DNA of 64,000 bases from NCBI RefSeq assembly GCF_003597675.1, contig NZ_CP030827.1, positions 4,158,501 to 4,222,500 of the forward strand, given 5' to 3'. Of this stretch, positions 55,786 to 64,000 are shown in pieces. Within the stretch, counting starts at the first letter, position 1. The number at the start of each line of letters is the position of its first letter. Source of the DNA: Neorhizobium sp. NCHU2750 (GTDB lineage Bacteria; Pseudomonadota; Alphaproteobacteria; Rhizobiales; Rhizobiaceae). The notes below the pieces were generated by a model. The model was not told the origin of the DNA. It saw only the letters and a program-made list of their open reading frames with translations, and made no database searches. A program made the position numbers and the translations under genes.

Positions 55786-56664
55786 ATGGACACCCGCCAC
55801 ATGCGCTATTTCGTCGCTCTGGCCGAGACCCTGCATTTTGGCCAGGCTGCGGCGCGCATGAACATGAGCCAGCCGCCCTTCAGCAGGCAGATCGCTGCGA
55901 TCGAGAAGACGCTGGGTGTCCGCCTGTTCGAAAGGAATTCGCGCAGCGTCGCGCTGACGGCCGCGGGAAAGCATTTTCTCGGTGATTGCCGCGCGGTCCT
56001 CTCTGCATTCGAAGCAGCCTGCCGCGACGCGCAGCTTGTGGCGAGCGGCGTTAAGGGCGAGCTGAAACTGGGTTTCACCATGTATGCGGCGCAGGTGATC
56101 GTGCCGAAACTGGTGCGGCTCTTTTCCGACGCCGTGCCGGACGTGCGGCTGACCCTTGAGGAACGCCTGCCGATCGATATCGACGAATTGCTGGTGGAGG
56201 GGCGGCTCGATGCCGCGGTCACCCTCGGCAACCCGACGGCGCCGCATCTGCAGACGCAATTGCTCGCCCGTGACCGGTTGCGCCTCATCGTCCATGCCGG
56301 GCATCCGTTGGCTGCGGCTGAAGACGTGGGCCCGCAGGCGCTTGCGGGAGAAAGGCTGATCGCCGCCCCGGCTTCCATCGTCCCGACCCTGCGCCTTGCG
56401 ATCGGTGCCTATTGCGCGGCGGGCGGCATCGTTCCGCATTTCGCGCTCGAACCGCGCCTGCAGCACACCATCATCCGGCTGGTGGGCGAGGGCCTCGGCG
56501 TCGGCCTCATCCCACAATCGCTCTGCAGCGATCTCGGCGAAGGCGTCGTCTCCCGCCCCCTGATCGATCCGCCCGAATTCGATATCGTGCTTTGTGCGCG
56601 CACCGCCTCCAAAAACCCGGCCGTTGAACGGCTGTTCGACGTGGCGGGCCGCCTGTCTTTCTAA
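55786..56664 (+). CDS. LysR-type transcriptional regulator
   Basis: A 292-residue regulator. The N-terminal helix-turn-helix reads MRYFVALAETLHFGQAAARM then MSQPPFSRQIAAIEKTLGVR (about 6-45), followed by LFERNSRSVALTAAGKHFL. The C-terminal effector-binding domain has the usual GFTMYAAQ and DAAVTLG segments. GAGG precedes the ATG. It faces the AEC transporter gene and its stop overlaps by 4 nt the stop of the convergent oxidoreductase gene. It resembles the CatR/BenM-like branch, whose effectors are often aromatic or organic acids. Confidence 0.93.
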   Translation: MDTRHMRYFVALAETLHFGQAAARMNMSQPPFSRQIAAIEKTLGVRLFERNSRSVALTAAGKHFLGDCRAVLSAFEAACRDAQLVASGVKGELKLGFTMYAAQVIVPKLVRLFSDAVPDVRLTLEERLPIDIDELLVEGRLDAAVTLGNPTAPHLQTQLLARDRLRLIVHAGHPLAAAEDVGPQALAGERLIAAPASIVPTLRLAIGAYCAAGGIVPHFALEPRLQHTIIRLVGEGLGVGLIPQSLCSDLGEGVVSRPLIDPPEFDIVLCARTASKNPAVERLFDVAGRLSF

Positions 56665-58007
56665 AGCGCTGGGCCAAGCCTGATCGGACTGCCATCCGAG
56701 AAGCGTGAAAACCGGAAGCGCTTGAGATTGTGTCCCACCGCATTGCCCTGGATGAGATCTGCCATGACACGGCCGACCCCGGGGCCGATGCCGAACCCAT
56801 GGCCGCTCATGCCGGTGGCGACGTAGAGGCCGTCGACTGCGGGCACCCGGTCGATCACCGGAACGACATCCGGCATCGCATCGATCATGCCGGCCCAGGT
56901 CTTCTTCAGGCGAACCGGACCGACATTCGGGAAAAGCCGGGCAAATTCGCGCTCCACCAAGCGCAGCCCCTTTTGCGACGCGGCGGGGTTCAGAACGCGC
57001 ATCCGTTCGAACGGGCTCTGCTCCTCTGCCGTCCAGCTCCGTGGCGTCGACCACGCATCCGGATAGCCCCACGGCGCGGCGGGCATGTAGCCGAGCCCGA
57101 ATGGATTGTCCAACAGCGCCGGCAGATATTTGATCGCGTGGCGAAACGCATCCGGCCCGACATAGAGCGCGCTGGTGCCGCCGGGCGCCAGCGTATAGCC
57201 GCCATCCTGCCGGCGCCGGAAGGCGATATGATCGTCAACCGCAGCACCGGCATGCACCTCCGGCATCGGTTCGGTGGCGGCAACCGTCGAGCGCACGCTC
57301 AACTGCGGAATGGAAACACCATGCCGGCGCAAAAACAATGACGACCATGCGCCGCCTGCGACGAGCACGCTGGACGTCTCGATCAGGCCCGCTTCGGTCC
57401 ACACGCCGCTGATCCGGCCTCCCGACATGTCGAGAACCCGCGCCGCGCAGTTTTCCACGATCACCGCACCCTTGCGCGCCGCAAGCCTTGCCAGCGCCGG
57501 AACCGCCAGCCAAGGCTCTGCCCGCATGTCGGATGGCGTCGTCATCGCGCCATGGAAAGCGCGCGACATGCCGGGAATGAGATCCGCCGTTTCCTTGGCA
57601 CTCAGGAGGCGCGTATCGACGCCATGCCGGCCCGCGATCTTCATGAATTCGTCGTAGCCGGCCATGTCCTTCGCTGCATTGGCGAGATAGGTCACGCCGG
57701 TCTGCTGAAGGCCGATATCCTTGCCGCATTCCGCCGCAAGCTGTCTCCACAGCCGGCAGGCCTCGACGACGATCGGCAACTCGTCCGCATCGCGCCCCTG
57801 CTGGCGGATCCAGCCCCAGTTGCGCGAGGACTGCTCCGCCGCAACCCGCCCCTTTTCGACGAGAACGACGGCAACGCCCTTTTCGGCGAGATAAAGCGCT
57901 GTCGTGACCCCGATCACCCCGCCACCGATAATCACCACATCGGCACGCTTCGGCAGCGGCCCTGCAAACTGGACGGGATCGGCTTCGGAAAACGGAAAAT
58001 TCGGCAC
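56661..58007 (-). CDS. FAD-dependent amine/amino-acid oxidoreductase (DadA/GlpD-fold)
   Basis: A 448-residue flavoenzyme of the DAO superfamily. The FAD-binding motif is VVIIGGGVIGVTTALYLAEK (about 24-43). RNWGWIRQQGRD follows, and the C-terminal FAD segment reads GLYVATGMSGHGFGIGPGVG. It probably oxidises a D-amino acid, sarcosine-like compound or polyamine conjugate; the substrate cannot be told. The GTG at 58007 has AGGA 8 nt upstream. The open frame reaches further up, but through a palindromic intergenic motif that is unlikely to code. Confidence 0.88.
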   Translation of the reverse strand: MPNFPFSEADPVQFAGPLPKRADVVIIGGGVIGVTTALYLAEKGVAVVLVEKGRVAAEQSSRNWGWIRQQGRDADELPIVVEACRLWRQLAAECGKDIGLQQTGVTYLANAAKDMAGYDEFMKIAGRHGVDTRLLSAKETADLIPGMSRAFHGAMTTPSDMRAEPWLAVPALARLAARKGAVIVENCAARVLDMSGGRISGVWTEAGLIETSSVLVAGGAWSSLFLRRHGVSIPQLSVRSTVAATEPMPEVHAGAAVDDHIAFRRRQDGGYTLAPGGTSALYVGPDAFRHAIKYLPALLDNPFGLGYMPAAPWGYPDAWSTPRSWTAEEQSPFERMRVLNPAASQKGLRLVEREFARLFPNVGPVRLKKTWAGMIDAMPDVVPVIDRVPAVDGLYVATGMSGHGFGIGPGVGRVMADLIQGNAVGHNLKRFRFSRFSDGSPIRLGPAL

Positions 58008-58062
58008 GGCTTGCGTCCTGGCTGGCGGGATGGGGATGCACCCAGTCCTACAGCATCGGCCT

Positions 58063-58082
58063 GAAAATCGGAATCGATTTTC
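58063..58082. repeat. Short inverted repeat upstream of the oxidoreductase gene
   Basis: Arms GAAAATCG and CGATTTTC are perfect around the spacer GAAT. It sits about 55 nt upstream of the GTG start. Such GAAAATCG-type palindromes are, as I recall, frequent between genes in rhizobia. It may be a leftover intergenic repeat or an operator. Confidence 0.5.
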
Positions 58083-58342
58083 GCAAAGCGCGATGCATAG
58101 AATCAAGACGTTAGATCGTCCTTTGCGCCCGGCCGTCATACCGCGGAACGGGGCGGCTATACGTACGGATAGGGCAGCTTCCCCTTCGTATAATTGAGTC
58201 CCAGCCCGGCAGGTGAGACCTTTGTCTGCGAACGGGGCAGACGCCCTGTTCACGCAATCCCTCGCCGGTCGGCCTTGCCCTTCTCCTCCCGAAGAGCTCA
58301 GGCAAGGCCGATCCGGAAGCCGCACCATTGAAGGACAAGACA

Positions 58343-58906
58343 ATGAAGGTTCTGAACGACAAGCTTCTTTCCCAGTCCGCTTATTCGCACGAGATCGACA
58401 TTCCGCTGGAAGCGATCGATATCGCCGACTGGCTGTTCAATCTTCCGGAAGCGGAATACCAGCGCTGCTGCCCGCCCGACCATATCGCTGCGGGCGCCAC
58501 CTTCACCGACGATGGCCGCCGCATGTCGATCAATGTCGAGATGATCGGCACCGGCCTCGTCGTCCAGCACTATGTTGCGGAAGAAGCGACCCCCTTCTAT
58601 TGCCGGATGAACTCGATCTCCGACGTCTTCACCCCGACGGGTGAGCGCACCCAGGTCAATGTCATCTGGGAACTGATCGCCGAGGCGATCGACGGCAACC
58701 GCACCCGCTATACCAACCGCGTCACCTGCCACCCGACCGATGCCTTCATGGCCTTCATCGAAAAGCACGGCCAGACCTTCGAACAGGCCGCCGCCGCCCG
58801 CCAGGCCGCCGGTGGCGATCATAACCACCGCGAAACCCCGCTTTTCGCCGAAAGCATCGCCCGCAAGGCCCGCGCCAGAGCGGCAGTCAAAGCTACGGCC
58901 GAGTAA
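58343..58906 (+). CDS. Conserved protein of unknown function, possibly SRPBCC-like
   Basis: A 187-residue soluble protein. The central part (about 15-150) alternates strands and turns with HEIDIPLEAIDIADWLFNLP, then TPTGERTQVNVIWELIAEAI and TNRVTCHPTDAFMAFIEKHG, a pattern that could be a START/SRPBCC ligand-binding fold; this is a weak judgement. The C-terminus is an Ala/Arg-rich helix. GAAGGA precedes the ATG at 58343, and a terminator follows. Confidence 0.65.
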   Translation: MKVLNDKLLSQSAYSHEIDIPLEAIDIADWLFNLPEAEYQRCCPPDHIAAGATFTDDGRRMSINVEMIGTGLVVQHYVAEEATPFYCRMNSISDVFTPTGERTQVNVIWELIAEAIDGNRTRYTNRVTCHPTDAFMAFIEKHGQTFEQAAAARQAAGGDHNHRETPLFAESIARKARARAAVKATAE

Positions 58907-58928
58907 GCTCCGTCTCCCCCGCATAGTA

Positions 58929-58954
58929 AAACGCCGCCCGTTGGGGCGGCGTTT
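58929..58954 (+). terminator. Rho-independent terminator
   Basis: The stem AAACGCCGCCC / GGGCGGCGTTT with a 4-nt loop lies 23 nt after the preceding stop codon. The T-run after it is short (GTTTG), but the stem is strong. Confidence 0.75.
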
Positions 58955-59084
58955 GCAATAGGGTTTGAAGCTGTGGTCGTTCCGGGTAGGTGCATCTATC
59001 CCTAACGTTTCAGTTGTAGGTCTCCGCAGCCACAAAATGGATCGAGCAAGCGGCAGCCGCGCAAGCGACTGCCATACCCCCTAT

Positions 59085-59312
59085 TCAGCCTTTCGGCGGA
59101 TAGGGATCGTTGCCGTAGGAGTTGCGCTCGCGAATACGACCGTTTTCTCCGTGGATCAGCATTTCCGTACCCTGTTTCTGGGCGATGCCTTTTGCAATGT
59201 TGATTGCCTCGCGTTGGGTATCGACAACCTTAGTGGCTCGTTCGGAGCCCGCGCCCTTGACGGCCCAGCCGTCGGCGTGGGGAACGACATGTTGGTTACG
59301 CTTGTTGTTCAT
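59085..59312 (-). CDS. DUF2188 domain protein
   Basis: A 75-residue protein that is almost entirely a DUF2188 domain: VVPHADGWAVKGAGSERATK, then TQREAINIAKGIAQKQGTEM and the invariant-looking end LIHGENGRIRERNSYGNDPY. The function of the family is unknown; members are small, stand-alone and often found on mobile or accessory DNA. It marks the left edge of a small accessory islet. Confidence 0.85.
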   Translation of the reverse strand: MNNKRNQHVVPHADGWAVKGAGSERATKVVDTQREAINIAKGIAQKQGTEMLIHGENGRIRERNSYGNDPYPPKG

Positions 59313-59333
59313 CTTCAGAATCTTTTCCGGTTA

Positions 59334-59363
59334 AAGAGAAAGGCCGGCACTTTAGTGCCGGCC
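59334..59363 (-). terminator. Rho-independent terminator of the small HTH-like gene
   Basis: On the minus strand a perfect 9-bp stem GGCCGGCAC / GTGCCGGCC with loop TAAA is followed by TTTCTCTTT. It lies 10 nt after the stop of the 65-residue gene and before the DUF2188 gene. Confidence 0.85.
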
Positions 59364-59372
59364 TCCATGTTT

Positions 59373-59570
59373 TCAGGCTGCTCGCCTCTTGAGCGCCATT
59401 TCGCGGCTGCCAATGAACTTCCGTTCCTTGAGAACTTCGTTCACGCGACCTGGATTGACGTCGAGGCTTGCCGCGATCCGGTTCTGGAATTCACCGTTCC
59501 AGTGGCGAAGCCAGATGTCGACGGCATCATCGAAAGTCAACGTATGGCTCGGCTTACAATTGTCGTTCAT
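59373..59570 (-). CDS. Small helix-turn-helix-like protein
   Basis: A 65-residue protein. The segment NRIAASLDVNPGRVNEVLKE (about 27-46) has the shape of a Cro/C1-type helix-turn-helix, as in a family of small rhizobial proteins with a VNPGRVNEVL motif. GAAAGGATCG precedes the ATG at 59570; a longer frame upstream lacks a site. It is a plausible regulator of the islet; the target is unknown. Confidence 0.7.
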   Translation of the reverse strand: MNDNCKPSHTLTFDDAVDIWLRHWNGEFQNRIAASLDVNPGRVNEVLKERKFIGSREMALKRRAA

Positions 59571-59918
59571 TAAACGATCCTTTCGTTTCAAATGGTTACC
59601 CTCTTGAAACGGAGGCCGGGAAATGCGATTCTGAATACGCAAACGGTTCAGAGATCGGCATCCCAGCCGTCCGTTCAACGGATTTTGGTTTGTCCGCTGA
59701 CACCACGGGTCACATTGCAGGTCGGTGCCAGCCTTCCTGTTCTGTGGCCCTTTTTGTTGCAGCCAACCGCGACGGTGCTCGTGGTGTGGTCGGCTATATC
59801 TTTTCTCTTCATTCGCTACTCCTTTCCTGCCTTATACTTGGGCGAGTCTTGCTATCCTGTCAAGTTGTCCGGTTCTTATGACGGCCACAAGACATAGTTA
59901 ATGACATTTATGGGTAGC

Positions 59919-60082
59919 TTGATTGTCAAGTAATGAACATATTGACATGGCTTTTTTCTAATTCTTTGAAGTTGAAATAATGTTTTAAAACAAATAGTTG
60001 TGTACTTGATGTCGAATGATGTTCAAGGGTTTTCTTGAGTCAAGATGATCTCGATTTGATTTGAGTCAAGCTTGACAATCAA
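59919..60082. promoter_or_regulatory. Cluster of inverted repeats upstream of the orphan recombinase-like gene
   Basis: A perfect 12-bp inverted pair, TTGATTGTCAAG (59919-59930) and CTTGACAATCAA (60071-60082), brackets the region. Within it lie the palindrome TCTTGAGTCAAGA (60033-60045), direct repeats TTGAGTCAAG at 60035 and 60061 (26 bp apart), and the perfect palindrome GTCAAGCTTGAC (60065-60076). All share a TCAAG/CTTGA half-site. They look like binding sites for one dimeric protein, possibly the product of the next gene. Confidence 0.65.
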
Positions 60083-60090
60083 TGATATAG

Positions 60091-60119
60091 TTGACGGATT
60101 TGTGGGTTTTTGCGATAGT
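60091..60119 (+). promoter_or_regulatory. Candidate sigma-70-type promoter
   Basis: The -35 TTGACG and the -10 GATAGT are separated by 17 bp, 25 nt upstream of the ATG at 60144. The palindromes end just before the -35, so a bound protein could control initiation. Confidence 0.5.
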
Positions 60120-60143
60120 GCGAACGCTGATTAGGAGCGAAAT

Positions 60144-60701
60144 ATGGCTGGGCAAAAATCTCGAGCGGCTTTGTTAGACTTTATTGATTACTTGTCCCGA
60201 AAGGGGCTGATGAACAAAACTACGGCCTCGGCAAGAAAAGCTGCCGCCAATAACGTTCTTGGGATTCTGGATGAACAGGAGGCAGGAGATATCTCCAGCA
60301 TTGATTTGGATGAAGTTATGCTTCGTTTCCAAAATCTCAATGGTATGAAATATACTGCAGACAGCCTCACGACCTACAAAAGCCGGGTCCGCTCTGCCAT
60401 TGATGATTTTCTCAGCTACGTAGAAAATCCGATGGCATTTAAGCCCAGCACGAGCCTGAATCGCAAAGCACAAGATCGTACGCGCGCAACAGATGGCAAG
60501 GCCTCTAAAGATAGGAGCCCGATGCGCGCGCCAAATGCCGCTCTTGAGTCTGCATCTCCGCCACTTGTTGCATCGCTCGTCCTGCCAATACCAATTCGGG
60601 CAGACTTGACGGTTTACGTCCAAGGGTTGCCATATGACCTCACTCAGGGTGAGGCACTAAAAATAGCCAATGTCATTCGTGCCATGGCTGTTGGCGATTA
60701 G
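60144..60701 (+). CDS. Orphan protein resembling the core-binding domain of tyrosine recombinases
   Basis: A 185-residue protein. The N-terminal part (about 1-95) is helical, with DFIDYLSRKGLMNKTTASAR, then SIDLDEVMLRFQNLNG and LTTYKSRVRSAIDDFLSYVE. This looks like the SAM-like DNA-clamping domain of phage integrases. A basic linker (about 100-130) follows, then the short segment IPIRADLTVYVQGLPYDLTQ and GEALKIANVIRAMA. The catalytic domain (Arg-His-Arg-Tyr) is absent. Codon use is more AT-rich than in neighbours, suggesting transfer. It may be a DNA-binding regulator evolved from a recombinase. This is inference from pattern only. Confidence 0.6.
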   Translation: MAGQKSRAALLDFIDYLSRKGLMNKTTASARKAAANNVLGILDEQEAGDISSIDLDEVMLRFQNLNGMKYTADSLTTYKSRVRSAIDDFLSYVENPMAFKPSTSLNRKAQDRTRATDGKASKDRSPMRAPNAALESASPPLVASLVLPIPIRADLTVYVQGLPYDLTQGEALKIANVIRAMAVGD

Positions 60702-60754
60702 CCTCCAAAAGCGGATATCTCTCGAGGCAAATAGATTGCAGGAAGCTGCCGCCC

Positions 60755-62578
60755 TTAGTCGTCCTTCATCTTCAAGGCTGCGATGAACGCTTCCTGCGGG
60801 ATGTCGACCTTGCCGAACTGGCGCATGCGCTTCTTGCCTTCCTTCTGCTTTTCCAGAAGTTTGCGCTTGCGGGTGGCATCGCCGCCGTAGCACTTGGCGG
60901 TCACGTCCTTGCGCATCGCCGAAATGGTCTCGCGGGCGATTACGTTGCCGCCGATTGCAGCCTGGATCGGGATCTTGAACATGTGCCGCGGGATCAGGTC
61001 CTTCAGCTTTTCCACCATGTCGCGGCCGCGCTTTTCGGCCGCCGAGCGGTGAACCAGCATCGACAGGGCATCGACAGGCTCGCCATTGACCATGATCGAC
61101 ATCTTGACGAGATTGCCCTCGCGATAGGTATCGAGGTGATAGTCGAACGAGGCATAGCCCTTGGAGATCGACTTCAGGCGATCGTAGAAATCGAACACCA
61201 CTTCGTTGAGCGGCAGCTGATAGCTCAGCATGGCGCGCTTGCCGACATAGGTAAGCTCGGTCTGGATGCCGCGACGGTCCTGGCACAGTTTCAGGATGCC
61301 GCCGAGATAATCGTCCGGCGTCAGGATGGTGGCCTTGATCCACGGTTCGCGGATTTCGGCGATCTTCACCACGTCCGGCATGTCGGCCGGGTTGTGCAAT
61401 TCGCGCTCCGAACCATCAGTCATCGTCAACTGGTAGACGACCGAGGGCGCGGTGGCGATCAGGTCGAGGTCGAACTCGCGCTCAAGGCGTTCCTGGATGA
61501 TTTCCAGATGAAGCAGGCCGAGGAAGCCGCAACGGAAACCGAAACCGAGGGCTGCAGACGATTCCATCTCGAAGGAGAACGAGGCATCGTTGAGGCGCAA
61601 CTTGCCCATCGCCGCGCGCAGGTCTTCGAAATCGGCGGCATCGACCGGGAAGAGACCGCAGAACACCACCGGCTGGGCCGGCTTGAAGCCCGGCAGCGCC
61701 TTCGCCGTCGGTCGCTTGTCTTCGGTGATCGTGTCACCGACGCGGGTATCGGCCACTTCCTTGATCGAGCCGGTGAAGAAGCCGATCTCGCCCGGTCCGA
61801 GTGAATCGACGGCCAGCATTTTCGGCGTCAGCACGCCGACGCGTTCCACCTGGTATTTGGCGTCCGTACCCATCATGCGGATGGTCATGCCCTTGGAAAG
61901 CACGCCATCGAGAATGCGCACCAGAACCATGACGCCGAGATAGGTATCGTACCAGCTGTCGACCAGCAGCGCCTTCAGCGGGCCTTTTTCGCCGGCTTCG
62001 CTCTTCGGCGCCGGCAATTGATGGACGATGGCTTCGAGAACATCGGGAATGCCTAGCCCGGTCTTGGCCGAGATCAGCACGGCCTGGGATGCATCGATGC
62101 CGATCACTTCCTCGATCTGCTCCTTGATCCGGTCCGGTTCGGCGGCGGGAAGGTCGATCTTGTTGAGGACGGTGACGATCTCGTGGTTGTTGTCGATCGC
62201 CTGATAGACATTGGCAAGCGTCTGCGCCTCGACGCCCTGGGACGCATCGACGACCAGCAGCGAACCTTCGCAGGCGCTGAGCGAGCGCGAGACTTCATAG
62301 GCGAAGTCGACATGGCCGGGCGTGTCGATCAGGTTGAGAATATAGGTCTCGCCATTATTCGCCTTGTAATGCAGGCGAACCGTCTGGGCCTTGATGGTAA
62401 TGCCGCGCTCGCGCTCGATATCCATCGAGTCCAGCACCTGCTCCGACATATCGCGCTCGGCAAGGCCGCCTGTCGACTGGATCAACCGGTCGGCGAGCGT
62501 CGACTTGCCGTGGTCGATATGGGCCACGATCGAGAAGTTGCGGATATGGTCAAGGGGCGTTCGGGACGAGGTGCTCAT
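60755..62578 (-). CDS. lepA: Elongation factor 4 (LepA), ribosomal back-translocase
   Basis: A 607-residue GTPase that acts on stalled or mistranslocated ribosomes. G1 is [14 protein letters not shown] (about 19-32), G2 lies near [16 protein letters not shown]3 is DTPGHVDF and G4 is NKIDLPAA. The LepA-specific C-terminal domain ends [20 protein letters not shown]. The ATG at 62578 gives [20 protein letters not shown], the expected N-terminus. It is an ordinary core gene that borders the accessory islet. Confidence 0.97.
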   Translation of the reverse strand: MSTSSRTPLDHIRNFSIVAHIDHGKSTLADRLIQSTGGLAERDMSEQVLDSMDIERERGITIKAQTVRLHYKANNGETYILNLIDTPGHVDFAYEVSRSLSACEGSLLVVDASQGVEAQTLANVYQAIDNNHEIVTVLNKIDLPAAEPDRIKEQIEEVIGIDASQAVLISAKTGLGIPDVLEAIVHQLPAPKSEAGEKGPLKALLVDSWYDTYLGVMVLVRILDGVLSKGMTIRMMGTDAKYQVERVGVLTPKMLAVDSLGPGEIGFFTGSIKEVADTRVGDTITEDKRPTAKALPGFKPAQPVVFCGLFPVDAADFEDLRAAMGKLRLNDASFSFEMESSAALGFGFRCGFLGLLHLEIIQERLEREFDLDLIATAPSVVYQLTMTDGSERELHNPADMPDVVKIAEIREPWIKATILTPDDYLGGILKLCQDRRGIQTELTYVGKRAMLSYQLPLNEVVFDFYDRLKSISKGYASFDYHLDTYREGNLVKMSIMVNGEPVDALSMLVHRSAAEKRGRDMVEKLKDLIPRHMFKIPIQAAIGGNVIARETISAMRKDVTAKCYGGDATRKRKLLEKQKEGKKRMRQFGKVDIPQEAFIAALKMKDD

Positions 62579-62698
62579 GGCTCGCGCATATAGCAGTGCG
62601 AATCCCCGCCGCAAAGCGGAAAGATAAGGCTTTGTTGACGATAAGTGACGGCAACCCTGGATATTGGCAGGGTCGTGCCTCCTTTCGTCATCGGCTGG

Positions 62699-63958
62699 TC
62701 AATTGCCGGCCTGCGCCTTTGCTTCCGCCTGTGCTTCTGCGGCGCCCGGTTCGGTAATGATCGCCGCATTCGGCATCTGCGCGCTTCGAACGCCATGCGT
62801 ATCGCGCTCGTCTTCCGGTGCCGGACCACGTTCCTTCAGGCGCCAGACGATATAGACGCCATAGGCGATGGCAACCAGAATGATCGCATAGATGAAGGTC
62901 TGCTGGCCGAGTTCCGGGGCGAGGAAGGTGATCGCAAGCGGCACGATCGTCGCTGCCGTCGACCATGCGACGAGCAATGTCGAGGAGAGCGGCACGAAAT
63001 CGCCGGGATCTGCACGGTCATTGGCATGCGCATTGGCGACCGAATAGACGGTTTCCACAGAACCGCCGAAGACCAGGAAGACGATCATCAGAAGCACGAA
63101 GGTCGAGAACGACACCATCAGCGCCGCAATGCCGGCCACCACGATCAGGCAGCAGGTGAACAGAAGCACGACACGGCGGTCGAGCCGGTCGGAAATGATG
63201 CCGAGCGGATACTGCACGAACAACAGCCCGGTCTGCATCACCAGCATCAAAAGCGCCACCTCGCCCTGCGATACGCCGTTCAGCGTCGCATAGATCGGGG
63301 TAAAGCCCTGCACCACCATCGAAAGCCCGCCGGAGGCAAGCACGCCGACGAGGCCGACGGGCGAGATCTTCCAGGCCATCTTGATATTGACGCTGACGCT
63401 TGCCGGCGCCGGTGGGTTGGGCAGGCGAGTGAGCCCGATCGGCAGGATCGACAGCGCGGTGACGAAGACGACGATCAGCGGCGCGAGATTGCTGCCCGCC
63501 GGTACCTGGCCGAACAGCCAGGCACCGCCGCCGAGCGCCAGCACGAAGGCCATGTAGAAGAACGACATCGCCCGTCCGCGCCATTCGTTGGAAGCCGCAT
63601 GGTTGAGCCAGCTCTGGGCGATGATGAAATTGACGTTGGATGCCGCGCCATAGATCGCGCGGGCGAGAATCCACCATCCGGCCGGAAGATTGGCGGCCAC
63701 CAGCACCGCGCCGATGATGACCATCGCCATCGAGCAGGCAAAGAGGCGCGCATGGCCGACCCGGCGGATCAGCGGCCCCGCCAGCACGCAGCCGACAAGT
63801 CCGCCGAAGGCAAGCGCCGGCACGGCCATGCGCGCCGCCCAAGCCTCGCCGCTCTGGGTCAGCACGAAAGGCACATAGGTTGCCATGATGCCGCTGCCGA
63901 TCGCCGCAATCGTCATCGAGATGATGATGCTGGCGATCGAGAAGGGCGATGCCGCCAT
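62699..63958 (-). CDS. MFS transporter
   Basis: A 419-residue inner-membrane permease with 12 predicted helices. Helix 1 is IASIIISMTIAAIGSGIMAT, and the loop after helix 2 contains GPLIRRVGHARLF, a form of the MFS motif A. Helix 8 to 9 has PLGIISDRLDRRVVL. The N-terminal half resembles the YcaD/UMF-type drug-transporter branch. The C-terminal tail (EERDTHGVRSAQ and beyond) is long and polar. The substrate is unknown. It is on the same strand as lepA but 120 nt upstream of it. Confidence 0.88.
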   Translation of the reverse strand: MAASPFSIASIIISMTIAAIGSGIMATYVPFVLTQSGEAWAARMAVPALAFGGLVGCVLAGPLIRRVGHARLFACSMAMVIIGAVLVAANLPAGWWILARAIYGAASNVNFIIAQSWLNHAASNEWRGRAMSFFYMAFVLALGGGAWLFGQVPAGSNLAPLIVVFVTALSILPIGLTRLPNPPAPASVSVNIKMAWKISPVGLVGVLASGGLSMVVQGFTPIYATLNGVSQGEVALLMLVMQTGLLFVQYPLGIISDRLDRRVVLLFTCCLIVVAGIAALMVSFSTFVLLMIVFLVFGGSVETVYSVANAHANDRADPGDFVPLSSTLLVAWSTAATIVPLAITFLAPELGQQTFIYAIILVAIAYGVYIVWRLKERGPAPEDERDTHGVRSAQMPNAAIITEPGAAEAQAEAKAQAGN

Positions 63959-64000
63959 ATGCGACTGCGCGTGGGGTTCAACAGGCGGCTGACTGGTCTG

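Larger units (their letters stand above)
59571..60143. other. AT-rich intergenic region with repeated TTGA/TCAA motifs
   Basis: Base composition falls sharply here (roughly two thirds A+T in 59900-60140), unlike the GC-rich flanks. No gene is credible in 59571-59918. From 59919 to 60119 there is a dense set of inverted and direct repeats and a candidate promoter for the gene at 60144. Confidence 0.6.

Overview
The window is a GC-rich alphaproteobacterial chromosome segment, most likely from a member of the Rhizobiaceae (Rhizobium/Agrobacterium/Neorhizobium-like). This rests on family-level resemblance: the cpa/ctp-type Tad pilus locus, the cyoABCD-SURF1 arrangement, short palindromic intergenic repeats, CtrA-type boxes and the protein families present. 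I cannot name a species without a search. Coding density is high. The only structural RNA found is one tRNA-Leu, and there is no rRNA, CRISPR array, insertion sequence or prophage.

Layout. 1-1259: 5' part of a fused double ATPase of a peptide-type ABC importer. 1464-6223: surface-polysaccharide genes (sugar-binding-type glycosyltransferase, deacetylase-like protein, GT4 glycosyltransferase, UDP-sugar dehydrogenase, small methyltransferase). 6256-9467: a cyclic-nucleotide-binding protein behind a large ABC exporter whose ATPase motifs are all degenerate. 9747-14735: SURF1 and the cytochrome bo3 ubiquinol oxidase operon cyoABCD. 15043-17877: MFS transporter, small membrane protein, MsrA. 18108-29850: a nucleoside supercluster. 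It holds a BMP-type ABC importer, cytidine deaminase, purine nucleoside phosphorylase, deoC and deoA on the plus strand, and deoB-add-upp on the minus strand, with an unrelated retropepsin-like protease between the two arms.

29968-42601: the Tad/Flp pilus locus. Two TadE-like minor pilins and a stand-alone CpaC-N-terminal-like protein lie divergent from pilA-cpaA-cpaB-cpaC-cpaD-cpaE-cpaF-tadB-tadC. A TPR lipoprotein (TadD) follows on the minus strand. Two direct copies of a palindromic repeat (40973-41245 and 44141-44328) bracket gfa-like, tadD and leucyl aminopeptidase genes. The first copy carries a nested 85-bp palindromic insertion.

44368-58906: housekeeping and signalling genes. These are a MarR/NlpC-P60 pair, a YciA-type thioesterase, tRNA-Leu(CAG), a dehydrogenase fused to a SelW-like domain, a soluble PAS-PAS chemoreceptor with a C-terminal GWDEF tether, a hybrid histidine kinase with two receivers, an AEC transporter with a divergent LysR regulator, and an FAD oxidoreductase. 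59085-60701: a small accessory islet with an AT-rich core. It holds a DUF2188 protein, a small helix-turn-helix-like protein and an orphan protein resembling the core-binding half of a tyrosine recombinase, preceded by a dense cluster of TTGA/TCAA inverted repeats. 60755-63958: lepA and an MFS transporter.

The best candidates for something undescribed are the catalytically dead ABC exporter paired with a cNMP sensor, the orphan recombinase-like protein with its palindrome array, the dehydrogenase-SelW fusion, and the modular nested repeats. Functions are read from motifs. No database search was possible.
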